This document shows positions 17,541 through 29,590 of a stretch of 64,000 nucleotides of DNA, in pieces. Below the pieces are notes generated by a model. That model was not told the DNA's origin. It was given only the letters and a program-made list of their open reading frames with translations, and did not search any database. The position numbers were made by a program, and so were the translations under genes. The first letter of the stretch is position 1. The number at the start of each line of letters is the position of its first letter. Source of the stretch: Hyphococcus sp. (GTDB taxonomy: Bacteria > Pseudomonadota > Alphaproteobacteria > Caulobacterales > Parvularculaceae); NCBI GenBank assembly GCA_021776245.1, contig JAJFGF010000035.1, forward strand, positions 1 through 64,000, in the 5' to 3' direction.

Positions 17541-18172
17541 GAGGCTGCCCTTACCGGCGCCAGGGCGCGCAAAAGCATCTTGCCGTGCAGGGCGAAGAGA
17601 CTTTCGAGATCGACTTTGGCAACCGGATCATGACGTTCAAACGTAACATGCCAGATTGCTGACAAGATCATCGGTGCGATCACGAGCCGAGCGGTGAGCT
17701 GCGGGTTTTCAATATTGAATTCACCCGTCGCCTGCGCGCGTGCAAGAATGTCTTCGATAACGCTGAGGCTGCGTTCGACAACCTTGCGGCGATATTCATT
17801 GACGATCTCCGGAAAAGTGGGCGCGTCGGCGATCAGGATTTTCATAATTTTTGGCACAGCGGTTGTGCGCACGAGGCGGGGCGCGAGCAGGGTGAAAGCG
17901 GCGATCGCCTCTTTTGCATTCGGCGCCGCCGCCGCAGCGGTTTCGACCCGCTCCACATTCGGCATGGCGTAGACGTCGACGAGGGCGGCAAAGAGCGCCT
18001 CCTTCGACACGAAATAGAGATAAAGCGCGCCTTTTGAGACGCCGGCGCGCGCGGCGATGTCCTCCATCCGCGTTGCACTGAAGCCGCGTTCAAAAAATGC
18101 ATCCAGCGCTGCGGCCAGCAGGGCCTGGCGGCGTTGGTCCTTGGCTTCTTCGGTGCGGGCGCGCTGCTGCAT
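17537..18172 (-). CDS. TetR/AcrR family transcriptional regulator
   Basis: RRQALLAAALDAFFERGFSATRMEDIAARAGVSKGALYLYFVSKEALFAALV. Confidence 0.95.
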   Translation of the reverse strand: MQQRARTEEAKDQRRQALLAAALDAFFERGFSATRMEDIAARAGVSKGALYLYFVSKEALFAALVDVYAMPNVERVETAAAAAPNAKEAIAAFTLLAPRLVRTTAVPKIMKILIADAPTFPEIVNEYRRKVVERSLSVIEDILARAQATGEFNIENPQLTARLVIAPMILSAIWHVTFERHDPVAKVDLESLFALHGKMLLRALAPVRAAS

Positions 18173-18208
18173 GAGTTTAAATAACTGACTAGTCAGTTAT
18201 TTAAACTC
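18173..18208. promoter_or_regulatory. 36-bp perfect palindrome, probable TetR autoregulatory operator
   Basis: GAGTTTAAATAACTGACT|AGTCAGTTATTTAAACTC; second half is the exact reverse complement of the first; abuts the TetR ATG (18172). Confidence 0.88.
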
Positions 18209-18450
18209 TAAATGCCAAAATGGCAAGCCTTCTGAGTCTTAAAGGCGGACTAATCGTCTGAAAGTCAGATTGTCTGCGGGACGCCCGACAAAAGCGCTGC
18301 GGCGCCAAACCGGCGATGGTCGCGCGTCGGACGGATTTGGGCGCGCATGCGCCATTTCACGAAAGCGCCGCATCACAAGCGCGATTTGAAAACTTACAGG
18401 AGATTAGAAAAGGCGGCCGAAGCAAAACTCAGCAGAGGAATGCAGGGTTG

Positions 18451-19836
18451 TTAATTCAGCTGGCTGTTGGCGTCCGAGACGACAAAGCAAGAAACGCCTT
18501 TTTCCGCAAGGCCTGCGCATGCCGTCGCCGCTTCGCCTTCCGACATCGCGGTAATCCGTGCGCGATAAAGCGTCGAGCCGTCATTGCGGGTCGTCGGCAC
18601 AACTGAACGGGCGCGCGCCGTCAAAGCACCCTTGGCGACCGCTTTTTCAAGTTCTTTTTGCGCCATTTCCTTGGTTGAAAAAGCGCCGATCTGCACATTC
18701 CAGTCAAATTCCGTCAGATCTTCCCGATCGCCCTGACCAACGAAACCTTCCTCCGGCGTCAGGGAGGCAAGGCGCTCGCGCTCAAACTCGTTGAAATCGT
18801 CCGTTTCCGCGACCGCAATCAAGGCGCCGAGCTGGTCGGTTTCCGCTCCGCTGTTTTCGGCGGGATTGCTTAACGCTGCGGCGGCTGACAATATCTCGAG
18901 GCGCAACGCATCGCTTTCAGCAATCGTCGGCGCAGCCTGTTCCGGCTGCAACGCTGCCAACAGAGTCGGCTTGAGGCGTGGGCTTGGTTTTGTCCGGTGC
19001 AACGCGGCGATCAGCGTCGGTTTGTTTTTAATTTCAGCAAACCCGTCATTCAAAATATCGCGCATATGCCGGTCACGGGTTGCCGATGAACGGCCGCCGA
19101 GAACAATGCCGATCAAACGCTGGTCGTCGCGCACCGCAGTTGTTGCGAGATTAAATCCGGATCGCCTGGTATAACCGGTTTTCAGTCCATCGGTGCCGGC
19201 AAAGGTTTTGATGAGGCTATTGTGCGTGCGGTAGGTGCGTCCGTTCCAGGTGAACTGCTTGATTGAAAAATAATCAAAATATTGCGGGAAATCCTGCGTG
19301 ATCCGCTGGGCGAGTGTCGCCATATCTTTTGCCGTCGTTACCTGTTTGGAATTCGGCAAACCAGAAGCGTTGCGGAACGTTGTGCGGCTCATGCCAAGGG
19401 CGCGCGCCTTTGCCGTCATTTTCTGGGCAAAGCGCCACTCCGATCCGGAAATTTTTTCCGATACGGCGGCGGCGACGTCATTGGCGGACTTAACAACCAG
19501 CGCCTCGATTGCTGTTTCAACGTCAATCGTCGCCCCGCTTGTCAGCCCCAGCTTCGATGGCGGCTGGCCCTCAGCGTGTTTTGAGACTGTAATTTTTGAA
19601 GACAGCGTCAGGCGGCCGGCTTCAAGTTCTTCGAACAGCAAATAGAGCGTCATCATCTTGGTGAGGGAGGCCGGATACCGCGTGCCATCAGCGTAACGGC
19701 TGAACAGGACATCTCCGGATTCAGCATGGACCACATAGGCCGCATATTTGGAATTGGCGGCGGCATGGGGCGAGAGACCGCAAAAAGCGGCCAGAATCAA
19801 CGCCAACACAACAACGCGACGAAACACCAAGCTCAT
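18451..19836 (-). CDS. D-alanyl-D-alanine carboxypeptidase with C-terminal SPOR domain
   Basis: Signal peptide, YPASLTKMMTLYLLFE (SxxK), SANDVAAA (SxN), KTGYTRRSG (KTG), C-terminal WNVQIGAFSTKEMAQKELEKAV SPOR-like segment. Confidence 0.95.
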   Translation of the reverse strand: MSLVFRRVVVLALILAAFCGLSPHAAANSKYAAYVVHAESGDVLFSRYADGTRYPASLTKMMTLYLLFEELEAGRLTLSSKITVSKHAEGQPPSKLGLTSGATIDVETAIEALVVKSANDVAAAVSEKISGSEWRFAQKMTAKARALGMSRTTFRNASGLPNSKQVTTAKDMATLAQRITQDFPQYFDYFSIKQFTWNGRTYRTHNSLIKTFAGTDGLKTGYTRRSGFNLATTAVRDDQRLIGIVLGGRSSATRDRHMRDILNDGFAEIKNKPTLIAALHRTKPSPRLKPTLLAALQPEQAAPTIAESDALRLEILSAAAALSNPAENSGAETDQLGALIAVAETDDFNEFERERLASLTPEEGFVGQGDREDLTEFDWNVQIGAFSTKEMAQKELEKAVAKGALTARARSVVPTTRNDGSTLYRARITAMSEGEAATACAGLAEKGVSCFVVSDANSQLN

Positions 19837-20062
19837 TAAGCGACCCTCGCTTATTCCAAAAAGCATTTCAATATCCGGGGAGCCCACGCCCCCCAAAAAT
19901 CAGCGGTTTAAATTGCCAAGTCCGTTACGGAAAACCCCCCGCCGGGCCCTAAGCTGTGATCAGCAAGCGCCATGCCGCCTTTCGCGCCAGCCGGTTAAAT
20001 CATCCCTGAACACTGTAAACGGACTGTTAACGATAAATTCATCTATGGCGGCGCACAAAATA

Positions 20063-20124
20063 TTGTGCAGCGCAACATTTTCCCTTGACGAGTGCGACGG
20101 GACTGATTATGTTGCACTGCACAA
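20063..20124 (+). promoter_or_regulatory. Phasin promoter with flanking inverted operators (PhaR-like)
   Basis: -35 TTGACG 20085-20090, 17-nt spacer, -10 TATGTT 20108-20113; TTGTGCAGCGCAACA 20063-20077 and TGTTGCACTGCACAA 20110-20124 are reverse-complementary except one base. Confidence 0.65.
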
Positions 20125-20190
20125 ACGGACTCGTATCAAAAAAACCCGTTTAAAATCATTATTTTAGATAAGTTCCCCTGGGAGACCACC

Positions 20191-20637
20191 ATGACTGCAT
20201 CGAAGAAAACTGAAAAAGCGACTGACGCATTTGAAACGCTGACCACGGTCAATCCGGAAGCGTTCAAGCAAGGCTACGAAAAAATGGCCGAAAGCGTATC
20301 CACCTTCGCTGATTTCCAAAAAGACACCTACGAAGCTTTTGTCGCTTCGGCGGGCGCTTTCGCCAAAGGCTTTGAAAAGCTGGCTTCCGGGCAAACAGCC
20401 TTTGTCAAAGCCGCATTCGAAGACACGGTCGCGAACGCTAAAGCTGTTGCCTCTGCAAAAAGCCCGCAGGAAGCAATCGAACTGAACAGCGAATTTGCCC
20501 GCACCGCAGTTGAAAACAACCTCGGCCAGGTTAGCAAAGCTGCTGATCTTTGGATCGAAACGACCAAAGAAACCGTTGAGCCGCTTTCGGCGCGCTACAG
20601 CGAAATGGTTGAAAAAATTCAGGCTTTCCGCCCGTAA
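20191..20637 (+). CDS. Phasin family protein
   Basis: Amphipathic helical protein FETLTTVNPEAFKQGYEKMAESVSTFADFQKDTYEAFVASAGAFAKGFEKL... typical of phasin_2 proteins. Confidence 0.88.
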   Translation: MTASKKTEKATDAFETLTTVNPEAFKQGYEKMAESVSTFADFQKDTYEAFVASAGAFAKGFEKLASGQTAFVKAAFEDTVANAKAVASAKSPQEAIELNSEFARTAVENNLGQVSKAADLWIETTKETVEPLSARYSEMVEKIQAFRP

Positions 20638-20665
20638 CACGTTCCCTCCCTGTTGTTGCGTAAAT

Positions 20666-20697
20666 GGCCCGGCAGAGCATTCTGCCGGGCCTTTTTT
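20666..20697 (+). terminator. Rho-independent terminator after phasin
   Basis: GGCCCGGCAGA-GCAT-TCTGCCGGGCC-TTTTTT. Confidence 0.93.
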
Positions 20698-20910
20698 GCG
20701 TCTGAAGGGCGCCTATTAATGACTTTTGCGGTGTTACGAGGCGCAACGCGCCGCCAATTTGTGCTATTTTATGACATCCGCCGCCTAAAAAGGCGGGCTG
20801 AACACAAGTTTGCGTCTTTTCAACCTTGTGGGGCTACATATCTAATAGAGGCGCCCCGCATGTCAGCGGCGCCGCGCGTGCAGTAAATATTGAAGAGACG
20901 ATAGAGTCAC

Positions 20911-21252
20911 ATGGCTGAAGACAATAACAACGATCAAAAGGACGATCGCGGCCCCGGGCGGGACGTTGGCGTGGTCACCAGGACCGCGCCAAAGACAAAG
21001 CGTCCGTCGCTTTACAAAGTGCTGCTCTTGAATGACGATTACACGCCGCAGGAGTTTGTAGTGTGGCTTTTACAGGCTGTCTTTAACAGGGACGCCGAAG
21101 AGTCGCTCAGAATCATGCTGCATGTGCATCAAAACGGCGTCGGAATTTGCGGCGTTTACACCTATGAGGTTGCTGAAACAAAGGTTGCTCAGGTGATGGA
21201 GCTGTCCCGCCGCAACCAGCATCCGCTGCAATGTACGATGGAACGGGAGTAG
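20911..21252 (+). CDS. clpS: ATP-dependent Clp protease adaptor ClpS
   Basis: [25 protein letters not shown]...[27 protein letters not shown]. Confidence 0.97.
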   Translation: MAEDNNNDQKDDRGPGRDVGVVTRTAPKTKRPSLYKVLLLNDDYTPQEFVVWLLQAVFNRDAEESLRIMLHVHQNGVGICGVYTYEVAETKVAQVMELSRRNQHPLQCTMERE

Positions 21253-21256
21253 ACCG

Positions 21257-23584
<2,328 letters not shown>

Positions 23585-23640
23585 ATCCTGGCGCTGGCGG
23601 CCTGCAATAGTGCCGCCAGTCAAACGGCCATATCTGCTCG

Positions 23641-24900
23641 TCACTCAAGATCAACAGACATTATCCGCACGGGCTGCGGTTCGGCGCCGTCGCGCAAATT
23701 CCAGTCGGCGTCATAGGACGGCCAGTTGCTGGTCGCAATATAATCGAGCCGATCCCTGACAATGGCGCTATGGGTCGGCTCATTCCAGCCGTCCAGGTTT
23801 TGCGCCAGCACCTCAAGACCAATCGCTTCATCGGCGTCTTTGTTTAGCGCAATGCGAATAATCCTTTGCGGTGTCGTGCCGTTCTGGATGCCAATCAGAT
23901 CGCCTTTATGGAGATAGAGCCCGTCAATGCCGCCGAGATGGGCGTCAATTGTGTTTTCGATGGCTGTCACCGCGCCGGTTTCCAGTTCAACAAAGAAAAG
24001 TCCCGCGAGATAGTCGGCGACGAACAGGCGATCATTTTTCTGATCAAGGGCGATGCCCTGAAGGTTCACGAAACGTGGTTCCTCGGCGAATATTTCCAAC
24101 GTTTCTGCCCCGGGCGCCAATTTAAAGATGCGCGGTGTCAGGGAATCGCTGGCGTAAGCGGTTCGGTCTTTGGCAACTTCGAGATCGCCAAAAAGCGCAT
24201 CGGGCGCGTTCGCGCGAATATCCCGCAGCACGGCGCCGGTTTTTGCATCAAAGACCATGATCGCAGCGAAGGCGTCGTCATCGCTGGCATTTTCATAGGC
24301 GAGCTGGTTGTTGACCGCCGCCCATAATTTTTTGCCGCGCAATTCAATATCAAAGACGCCGCCAGGCGCCATCGCCACGCCTTCCGGCGAAAGCGGGTCG
24401 TTCATGTTGATGATTTTTCCCGTCCTGACTGAGCCGATATATTCATCTCCCTTGCGGCTTTGGGCGTAAGCTTCCGGCAGAAGGTCTGGATCATCATAAT
24501 GCGTCAGCGTTGCGCCATCGCCAAGCGGCTTAAGATTTTCCTTCATCATTCCCGCGATTGTCGCGAATTTCGGATCGGCAGTGAGTACATCGAGGGCCTC
24601 GTGGCCGGTGAGGCTCATCGAGAGCCCGCGTTGTGCAATGATTTCGGCAAGTTCCAGCGCTTCTTCTGTGCGGTGATCAAGCTGCCGCGCAAGGATGCGG
24701 TTCTTCCAGACATATAAAGAGTAAGGCCGGATTGACTGGGCTTCGTCGAGATGGGTGTTAAGGCTCACCCAATCTTCTGCGTCAAATGCGACGCCAGCCT
24801 TTGCCATATGATCCTGATAGGAAGGAGGTTGCGCAAACGCACCGCTATTCGCCATCGCAATAAACACAACCGCAAAGGCCAGCAATTTTCTCGATCCCAT
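23641..24900 (-). CDS. Secreted hypothetical protein with SMP-30/gluconolactonase-like beta-propeller region
   Basis: Signal peptide MGSRKLLAFAVVFIAMANSGAFAQ; repeats such as LNGIALDQKNDRLFVADYLAGLFFVELETG-type strands. Confidence 0.65.
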   Translation of the reverse strand: MGSRKLLAFAVVFIAMANSGAFAQPPSYQDHMAKAGVAFDAEDWVSLNTHLDEAQSIRPYSLYVWKNRILARQLDHRTEEALELAEIIAQRGLSMSLTGHEALDVLTADPKFATIAGMMKENLKPLGDGATLTHYDDPDLLPEAYAQSRKGDEYIGSVRTGKIINMNDPLSPEGVAMAPGGVFDIELRGKKLWAAVNNQLAYENASDDDAFAAIMVFDAKTGAVLRDIRANAPDALFGDLEVAKDRTAYASDSLTPRIFKLAPGAETLEIFAEEPRFVNLQGIALDQKNDRLFVADYLAGLFFVELETGAVTAIENTIDAHLGGIDGLYLHKGDLIGIQNGTTPQRIIRIALNKDADEAIGLEVLAQNLDGWNEPTHSAIVRDRLDYIATSNWPSYDADWNLRDGAEPQPVRIMSVDLE

Positions 24901-25025
24901 GTTTAAATCCTTCCTGCGCCTCTTTGTAGCGGCCGACGCCAAATCAGCCAAGTTAGGACATTTGACGCAGCAAAAGCCTCAGGCGGCCATTGACCGCTGC
25001 GAGCCAATCGGCGAATTTTCCGAAT

Positions 25026-25709
25026 ATGACGAGTTCACTTGACCTGCGCCAACGCTATGAGACCGACGGCTTTGCGCTGGTCGAACGCGCTGCCGCGCCG
25101 GAAGTCGCAAAAAACCTGCTGGCGATCATCCATGCGAATATGACGCGGGACCCGGCTCTATTGAAAAGTTTCCTGTCGGAACCGCGGGTCAATGAAATGC
25201 CGGCCTACGAGTTTTATGGTTACCGGCTGCCGTCGGTGATGGCGTTCCACTGGGGGCTGACGTCGCGCATTGGCGATATCGCCGGCAAAAATCTCCTTCC
25301 AACCTATGCATTTTTTCGGGTGTATCCTAAAGGTGATCGCTGCCTCATACATACGGACAGGCCGTCATGCGAACACAGTTTTTCGATGGCGCTTGGCTAT
25401 GGGGACGACATCGTCTGGCCGCTTGAAATCGGCGAGCGCTTTCATGAAGAAAAGGAAGCCGCCGACCGCCCCAAGGCGCGGGATTTTGAAGATGACGCCT
25501 ATCGCTCTTTGATGCTCAATCCTGGCGACGCTATCGTCTATCATGGCGTGAATTATCGTCACGGACGGTCAATCCCGAACCCCAATCGCTGGTCAGCGCA
25601 TATGTTTCTGCATTGGGTGGACGCCGACGGTCCGTTCAAAGATTGGGCGTTTGACAAAAAGGAATTTCCCGACGCAACCGATTTTCAATTTCCGGACACC
25701 AACGCATAA
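25026..25709 (+). CDS. Putative 2OG-Fe(II) oxygenase-like protein
   Basis: HxD context RCLIHTDRPSCEHSFSMALGYGDD and distal YHGVNYRHGRSIPNPNRWSAHMFLHWVD. Confidence 0.65.
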   Translation: MTSSLDLRQRYETDGFALVERAAAPEVAKNLLAIIHANMTRDPALLKSFLSEPRVNEMPAYEFYGYRLPSVMAFHWGLTSRIGDIAGKNLLPTYAFFRVYPKGDRCLIHTDRPSCEHSFSMALGYGDDIVWPLEIGERFHEEKEAADRPKARDFEDDAYRSLMLNPGDAIVYHGVNYRHGRSIPNPNRWSAHMFLHWVDADGPFKDWAFDKKEFPDATDFQFPDTNA

Positions 25710-25723
25710 GAATGTCGCGTATA

Positions 25724-25763
25724 AAAAGACCGCCGCAAGGGAAGGGGGCTGCGGCGGTCTTTT
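25724..25763 (+). terminator. Rho-independent terminator
   Basis: AAAAGACCGCCGCA...TGCGGCGGTCTTTT hairpin with T run. Confidence 0.88.
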
Positions 25764-25819
25764 CTGTAACGCGTTCCACGAATTGGGGGAGCGTGAATGC
25801 ACGTCACAGGGGCTCGGAA

Positions 25820-26260
25820 CTACAGGTTAGCGGCGCTCCAAAGTTTGGCGTAAGCCTCACAATGAATGAGAATTGATTTGTAGGCGGCAAGATTTACGCC
25901 CGCCGGTATTTCGTAGGTTTGAGCGCCGGCATTGCTCGAAAGCGGCGCGATAAGGACGGCGCCGTCGGTTGCATTCTTGCTGTTTGCCTCAGCGGCGGAG
26001 AGCGGCGACAAAAAGATTTTCAAATCCGGAGCCTTGCGCGTTTTGAAATCGCCGGACAGTTTGACGAATGTTCTGCCGCCTTCTTTGACGATTGACCAAT
26101 CGCCTGATGATTTGGCTGTCTTTTTCTTCCAGACGCCGGAATAAAGCGTTTCGGACGCAGTTTCCGCCGCGCTGCCTTGCTGCCCCGCCCATACTGGCGC
26201 TGCGGCCGTGGCGGCCGCCAGGATCGCCGCTGCAAGCGCACTCAAAATCAGGTTGTTCAT
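25820..26260 (-). CDS. DM13 domain-containing secreted protein
   Basis: Signal peptide plus GDWSIVKEGGRTFVKLSGDFKTRKAPDLKIFLS...YEIPAGVNLAAYKSILIHCEAYAKLWSAANL. Confidence 0.88.
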   Translation of the reverse strand: MNNLILSALAAAILAAATAAAPVWAGQQGSAAETASETLYSGVWKKKTAKSSGDWSIVKEGGRTFVKLSGDFKTRKAPDLKIFLSPLSAAEANSKNATDGAVLIAPLSSNAGAQTYEIPAGVNLAAYKSILIHCEAYAKLWSAANL

Positions 26261-26382
26261 GGTTGTCCCGCTTCGTTGGCCGGTAATTTCGAATAACAAG
26301 GTGGCGCGGCGGCAGTTCACACGCAAAACACGAGCGCGGGAGCAAGATTACGAATGCGTGAGGATAAGGTCGAGCCGCGGCT

Positions 26383-26529
26383 AGATCATCGGGCGAATAA
26401 AAGGAAACGCACGATGATCTATTTTCTTTGCTGCGCGCCGGCCCGCGCGCGAAGGCGCGCTTACTATAATCTCGACCGCCTTCGCGGTCGGGGGGCGAAA
26501 AACCGGTTTCCACTTTTTCGCCCGGCGCT
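26383..26529. repeat. Composite dispersed repeat containing R2 copy 2
   Basis: AGATCATCG...CGATGATCT (26383-26420, 9-bp arms), GACCGCCTTCGCGGTC hairpin, then CGAAAAACCGGTTTCCACTTTTTCGCCCGGCGCT (26496-26529). Confidence 0.72.
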
Positions 26530-26964
26530 TTAGAGCGCAGCCCTGATTTTCGCTGCGGTCTCTTCCAGCAGCGCTGCGTCCGCCGGGCTGCCGCCTGCAT
26601 GGGGCGCCAGGGCGCGGTTTTCATAGACCGGGATAATGTGAAAATGCAGATGGAAGACGGTCTGACCGGCCGGCGCGCCGTTAAACTGCGCAATACGAAT
26701 GCCGTCGGGATTGAGGCCGTCTTTTACACCTTTAGCGATCCGCTGCACCATGTTCACAAGGGCGCCGAGAGACTCGGTCTTGATGTCAAAAAGGTTGGTC
26801 GCGTCAGCGTTTTTATGGACGACAAGGCAGTGGCCCCGGCTCTGCGGAAAGACGTCCATGAAGGCAAGCGTGTCGTTGGTTTCTTCGATTTTCACGCAGG
26901 CCATTTCACCGCGGATGATTTTCGCAAAAATATTATCCACGTCGTAAATCGTTTCAAGGCTCAT
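26530..26964 (-). CDS. HIT family protein
   Basis: GQTVFHLHFHIIPVYE (HxHxH) and N-terminal NIFAKIIRGEMACVKIEE. Confidence 0.96.
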   Translation of the reverse strand: MSLETIYDVDNIFAKIIRGEMACVKIEETNDTLAFMDVFPQSRGHCLVVHKNADATNLFDIKTESLGALVNMVQRIAKGVKDGLNPDGIRIAQFNGAPAGQTVFHLHFHIIPVYENRALAPHAGGSPADAALLEETAAKIRAAL

Positions 26965-27200
26965 ACCTTATTTCCCTCGTCTTCCTCATCAATGGCGGCG
27001 GCGCCCGATTGAGCATTGGCGAGCAACGTCAATGCCTCGGCCTCCTGATTATCCGGCACCGCAATGCGGACGCCGCCCGGCATGGGCAGCACCGAATTGA
27101 TCGCGCCGTCGAGCAACTCGGCTGCTACGCCATGAGCGTTCAGAAAACCGATAATGATTTTCGCTTCCTGCTGATTATGGGTGCGTTTGATGGTTTTCAC
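26961..27200 (-). CDS. DUF2007-type putative signal-transducing protein
   Basis: NQQEAKIIIGFLNAHGVAAELLDGAINSVLPMPGGVRIAVPDNQEAEALTLL. Confidence 0.82.
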   Translation of the reverse strand: MKTIKRTHNQQEAKIIIGFLNAHGVAAELLDGAINSVLPMPGGVRIAVPDNQEAEALTLLANAQSGAAAIDEEDEGNKV

Positions 27201-27206
27201 CGGGGG

Positions 27207-28373
27207 TCATCCTTTACGTTTGTCTTTCTTGAACGGCATATAGTCCCGCAATGCTCTGATTTCCATGCCGGTTTGCGCGCGTTCCGCTTCAAGATAATTG
27301 CTTATGGCGCTGCGAAAGCTGTCATCGGGAATCCAATGCGCTGACCAGGTCGGGACCGGCTCATAGCCCCGGGCTATTTTATGCTGGCCTTGCGCGCCTG
27401 CTTCGACGCGGGATAGTCCATGTGCGATAGCGTAGTCGATTGCCTGATGATAACAGATCTCAAAATGCAGGAACGGTACGTCTTCTGTACACCCCCAATA
27501 ACGTCCATAAAGCGTATCGCCGCCAATGAAGTTGAGGGCGGCGGCGATCGGCTGATTGTTGCGCTCGGCGACGATCATCAACAGCCTTTCCGGCATTGAA
27601 TTGGCGATCAACCGAAAGAATTCCCGCGTCAGATAGGGCTGCCCCCATTTGCGCGCGCCGGTATCCTGGTAAAAAATCCAGAACGCGTCCCAATGGCGCT
27701 CTTCGATATCGGTTCCATGCAAACGCCGTATAATAACATCGTCTGCACAGGCGTCGCGCCGTTCCCGGCGGATCGCCTTGCGCTTGCGCGAAGACAGACG
27801 CTCCAGAAAATCTTCGAAATTTTGATAATCGCGGTTAAACCAGTGAAACTGCTCGCCCATACGCTGCAGAAAGCCTGCGCCCGTCAGCGCCGCCTGATCA
27901 TCGTCGGTCGTAAAATTCACATGGAGTGAGCTCGCGCCCATCTGTTGCGTCGCCTGGCGCAAGGCAAGGGCGAGCCGGCTTTTTGTGGCATCAGTTTTCG
28001 CCAGCAGGCGCGGTCCCGGTACGGGCGTAAACGGCGCCGCACAAACCAGCTTTGGGTAATAGCGCCCGCCCGCCCGTTCATAAGCATCAGCCCAGTGATG
28101 GTCGAATACATATTCACCCTGGCTGTGGCCCTTGGCGTAAAGCGGCGCAATGCCGGTAATGTCGCCATGTTCTTCAAGAACAAGATGCATCGGCGCCCAG
28201 CCGGTCTCCGGACCGACAGATCCCGATGTTTCAAGAGCGTTGAGAAATTCGTGTGCAACAAACGGATTATAGGGCTGGTCTTGGGGCGCGGCGAAGGCGT
28301 TCCAGGTGTTGCGGTCAATATCGCCAATCGACGAGACCGTCCGGGCCAGCAACGCATCAGATCCGTCGGCCAT
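27207..28373 (-). CDS. GNAT-fold protein, DUF482/peptidogalycan biosynthesis type
   Basis: WNAFAAPQDQPYNPFVAHEFLNALE..., LSSRKRKAIRRERR, LNFIGGDTLYGRYWGCTEDVPFLHFEICYHQAIDYAIAHGLSRVEAGAQGQHKIARGYEP. Confidence 0.92.
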   Translation of the reverse strand: MADGSDALLARTVSSIGDIDRNTWNAFAAPQDQPYNPFVAHEFLNALETSGSVGPETGWAPMHLVLEEHGDITGIAPLYAKGHSQGEYVFDHHWADAYERAGGRYYPKLVCAAPFTPVPGPRLLAKTDATKSRLALALRQATQQMGASSLHVNFTTDDDQAALTGAGFLQRMGEQFHWFNRDYQNFEDFLERLSSRKRKAIRRERRDACADDVIIRRLHGTDIEERHWDAFWIFYQDTGARKWGQPYLTREFFRLIANSMPERLLMIVAERNNQPIAAALNFIGGDTLYGRYWGCTEDVPFLHFEICYHQAIDYAIAHGLSRVEAGAQGQHKIARGYEPVPTWSAHWIPDDSFRSAISNYLEAERAQTGMEIRALRDYMPFKKDKRKG

Positions 28374-28834
28374 CAGCTGATTTCAAAGACGCCATCGACT
28401 TCGACGGCGGCGTTCAACGGCAGGGAAGGTGCGCCGACGGCGGTGCGCGCGTGGCGACCAGGGCCGCCAAAGACTGCGACCATTAAATCAGAGGCGCCAT
28501 TGACCACGGTGGGTTGATTGATGAAATCGTGGGTGCAGTTGACGAAGCCGCCGAGTTTGACGACACGCCTGACCCGGTCGAGATCGCCGCTGCACGCTGC
28601 TCTCAATTGAGCGACGAGATTAACGCCGCAGGCATGGGCGGCTTCAATACCGGCTTCAAGGGAGACATCCTTTCCCAGCTTGCCGGTGATCAAACCATCC
28701 GGGCCGATGGACACCTGCCCGGAAATAAAAACAAGATCGCCCGTAACGACAAAGGGAACATAATTGGCGACCGGCGCCACCGGTTCCGGCAGCACAATGC
28801 CGAGATCGGCGAGGTGAGTTTCGATGCGGGACAT
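28373..28834 (-). CDS. RidA family protein
   Basis: YVPFVVTGDLVFISGQVSIGPDGLITGKLG...CGVNLVAQLRAACSGDLDRVRRVVKLGGFVNCTHDF. Confidence 0.92.
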   Translation of the reverse strand: MSRIETHLADLGIVLPEPVAPVANYVPFVVTGDLVFISGQVSIGPDGLITGKLGKDVSLEAGIEAAHACGVNLVAQLRAACSGDLDRVRRVVKLGGFVNCTHDFINQPTVVNGASDLMVAVFGGPGRHARTAVGAPSLPLNAAVEVDGVFEIS

Positions 28835-28977
28835 GGCGGTTCCTTGTATTAAGAATATTATAGCGGTGGTCGAAAGGATTGACCATCGGGCGTTCAGTCG
28901 CCACGCAGCTATCGCGTGAATGGGCGCGGCGGCCCAAGGCGCCCAAAAAGCGCGGCTTTGGCTTTATGCAGTGACGT

Positions 28978-29409
28978 CTATTTGTAGTCATTCACCAGTT
29001 CGCCATCCGACGAAGCGTCAAACTTAGGAAAGGCGTCGTTGATTTCATAAAAATCGGATTTTTCGCCAACAAATATGTGGCCAATTGTTTTAAGGCCTGT
29101 CGGTCCGTCGAGGGAGCCGGCAATAATGCCTGTGGCGTCGAAATCAAACGGCTCCCAGAAGAGGCTTGAACCGCATTCGCGACAGAAACCCCGGCGGGCG
29201 ACCTGCGACGTCTGGAACCAGGCAAGCCCGTCTTCGTTAGTAATGGTGATATTGACCTTGCGCGCTTTTGAATGGGCGCCAAAGGCGCCGTGCAATTTTT
29301 GGCACATGGTGCAATGGCAATTTACGACACCCCGCAAAGGGCCTCTGACCTCATAGCGGACCGCACCGCATAAACACCCGCCAGTAGTTATTTTGTCCTT
29401 TCCCGCCAT
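28978..29409 (-). CDS. GFA family glutathione-dependent formaldehyde-activating-like (CENP-V fold) protein
   Basis: GGCLCGAVRYEVRGPLRGVVNCHCTMCQKLHGAFGA...RGFCRECGSSLFWE. Confidence 0.95.
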   Translation of the reverse strand: MAGKDKITTGGCLCGAVRYEVRGPLRGVVNCHCTMCQKLHGAFGAHSKARKVNITITNEDGLAWFQTSQVARRGFCRECGSSLFWEPFDFDATGIIAGSLDGPTGLKTIGHIFVGEKSDFYEINDAFPKFDASSDGELVNDYK

Positions 29410-29590
29410 TTTATCTCCTAGTCTATGCTGACATTCAAAATGGGGATGGAACAGCAATTAAAAAGGGGTCACGAACGCTTCGCATACTTTGTCGTTAAGG
29501 CGGCATGATAATTAAATATGGTCGCTACGGAAGTCGAATTCATATTATTGCGGCGCTGTTTAGTTTTTCTGCGCTGCTGACAGGCATATC

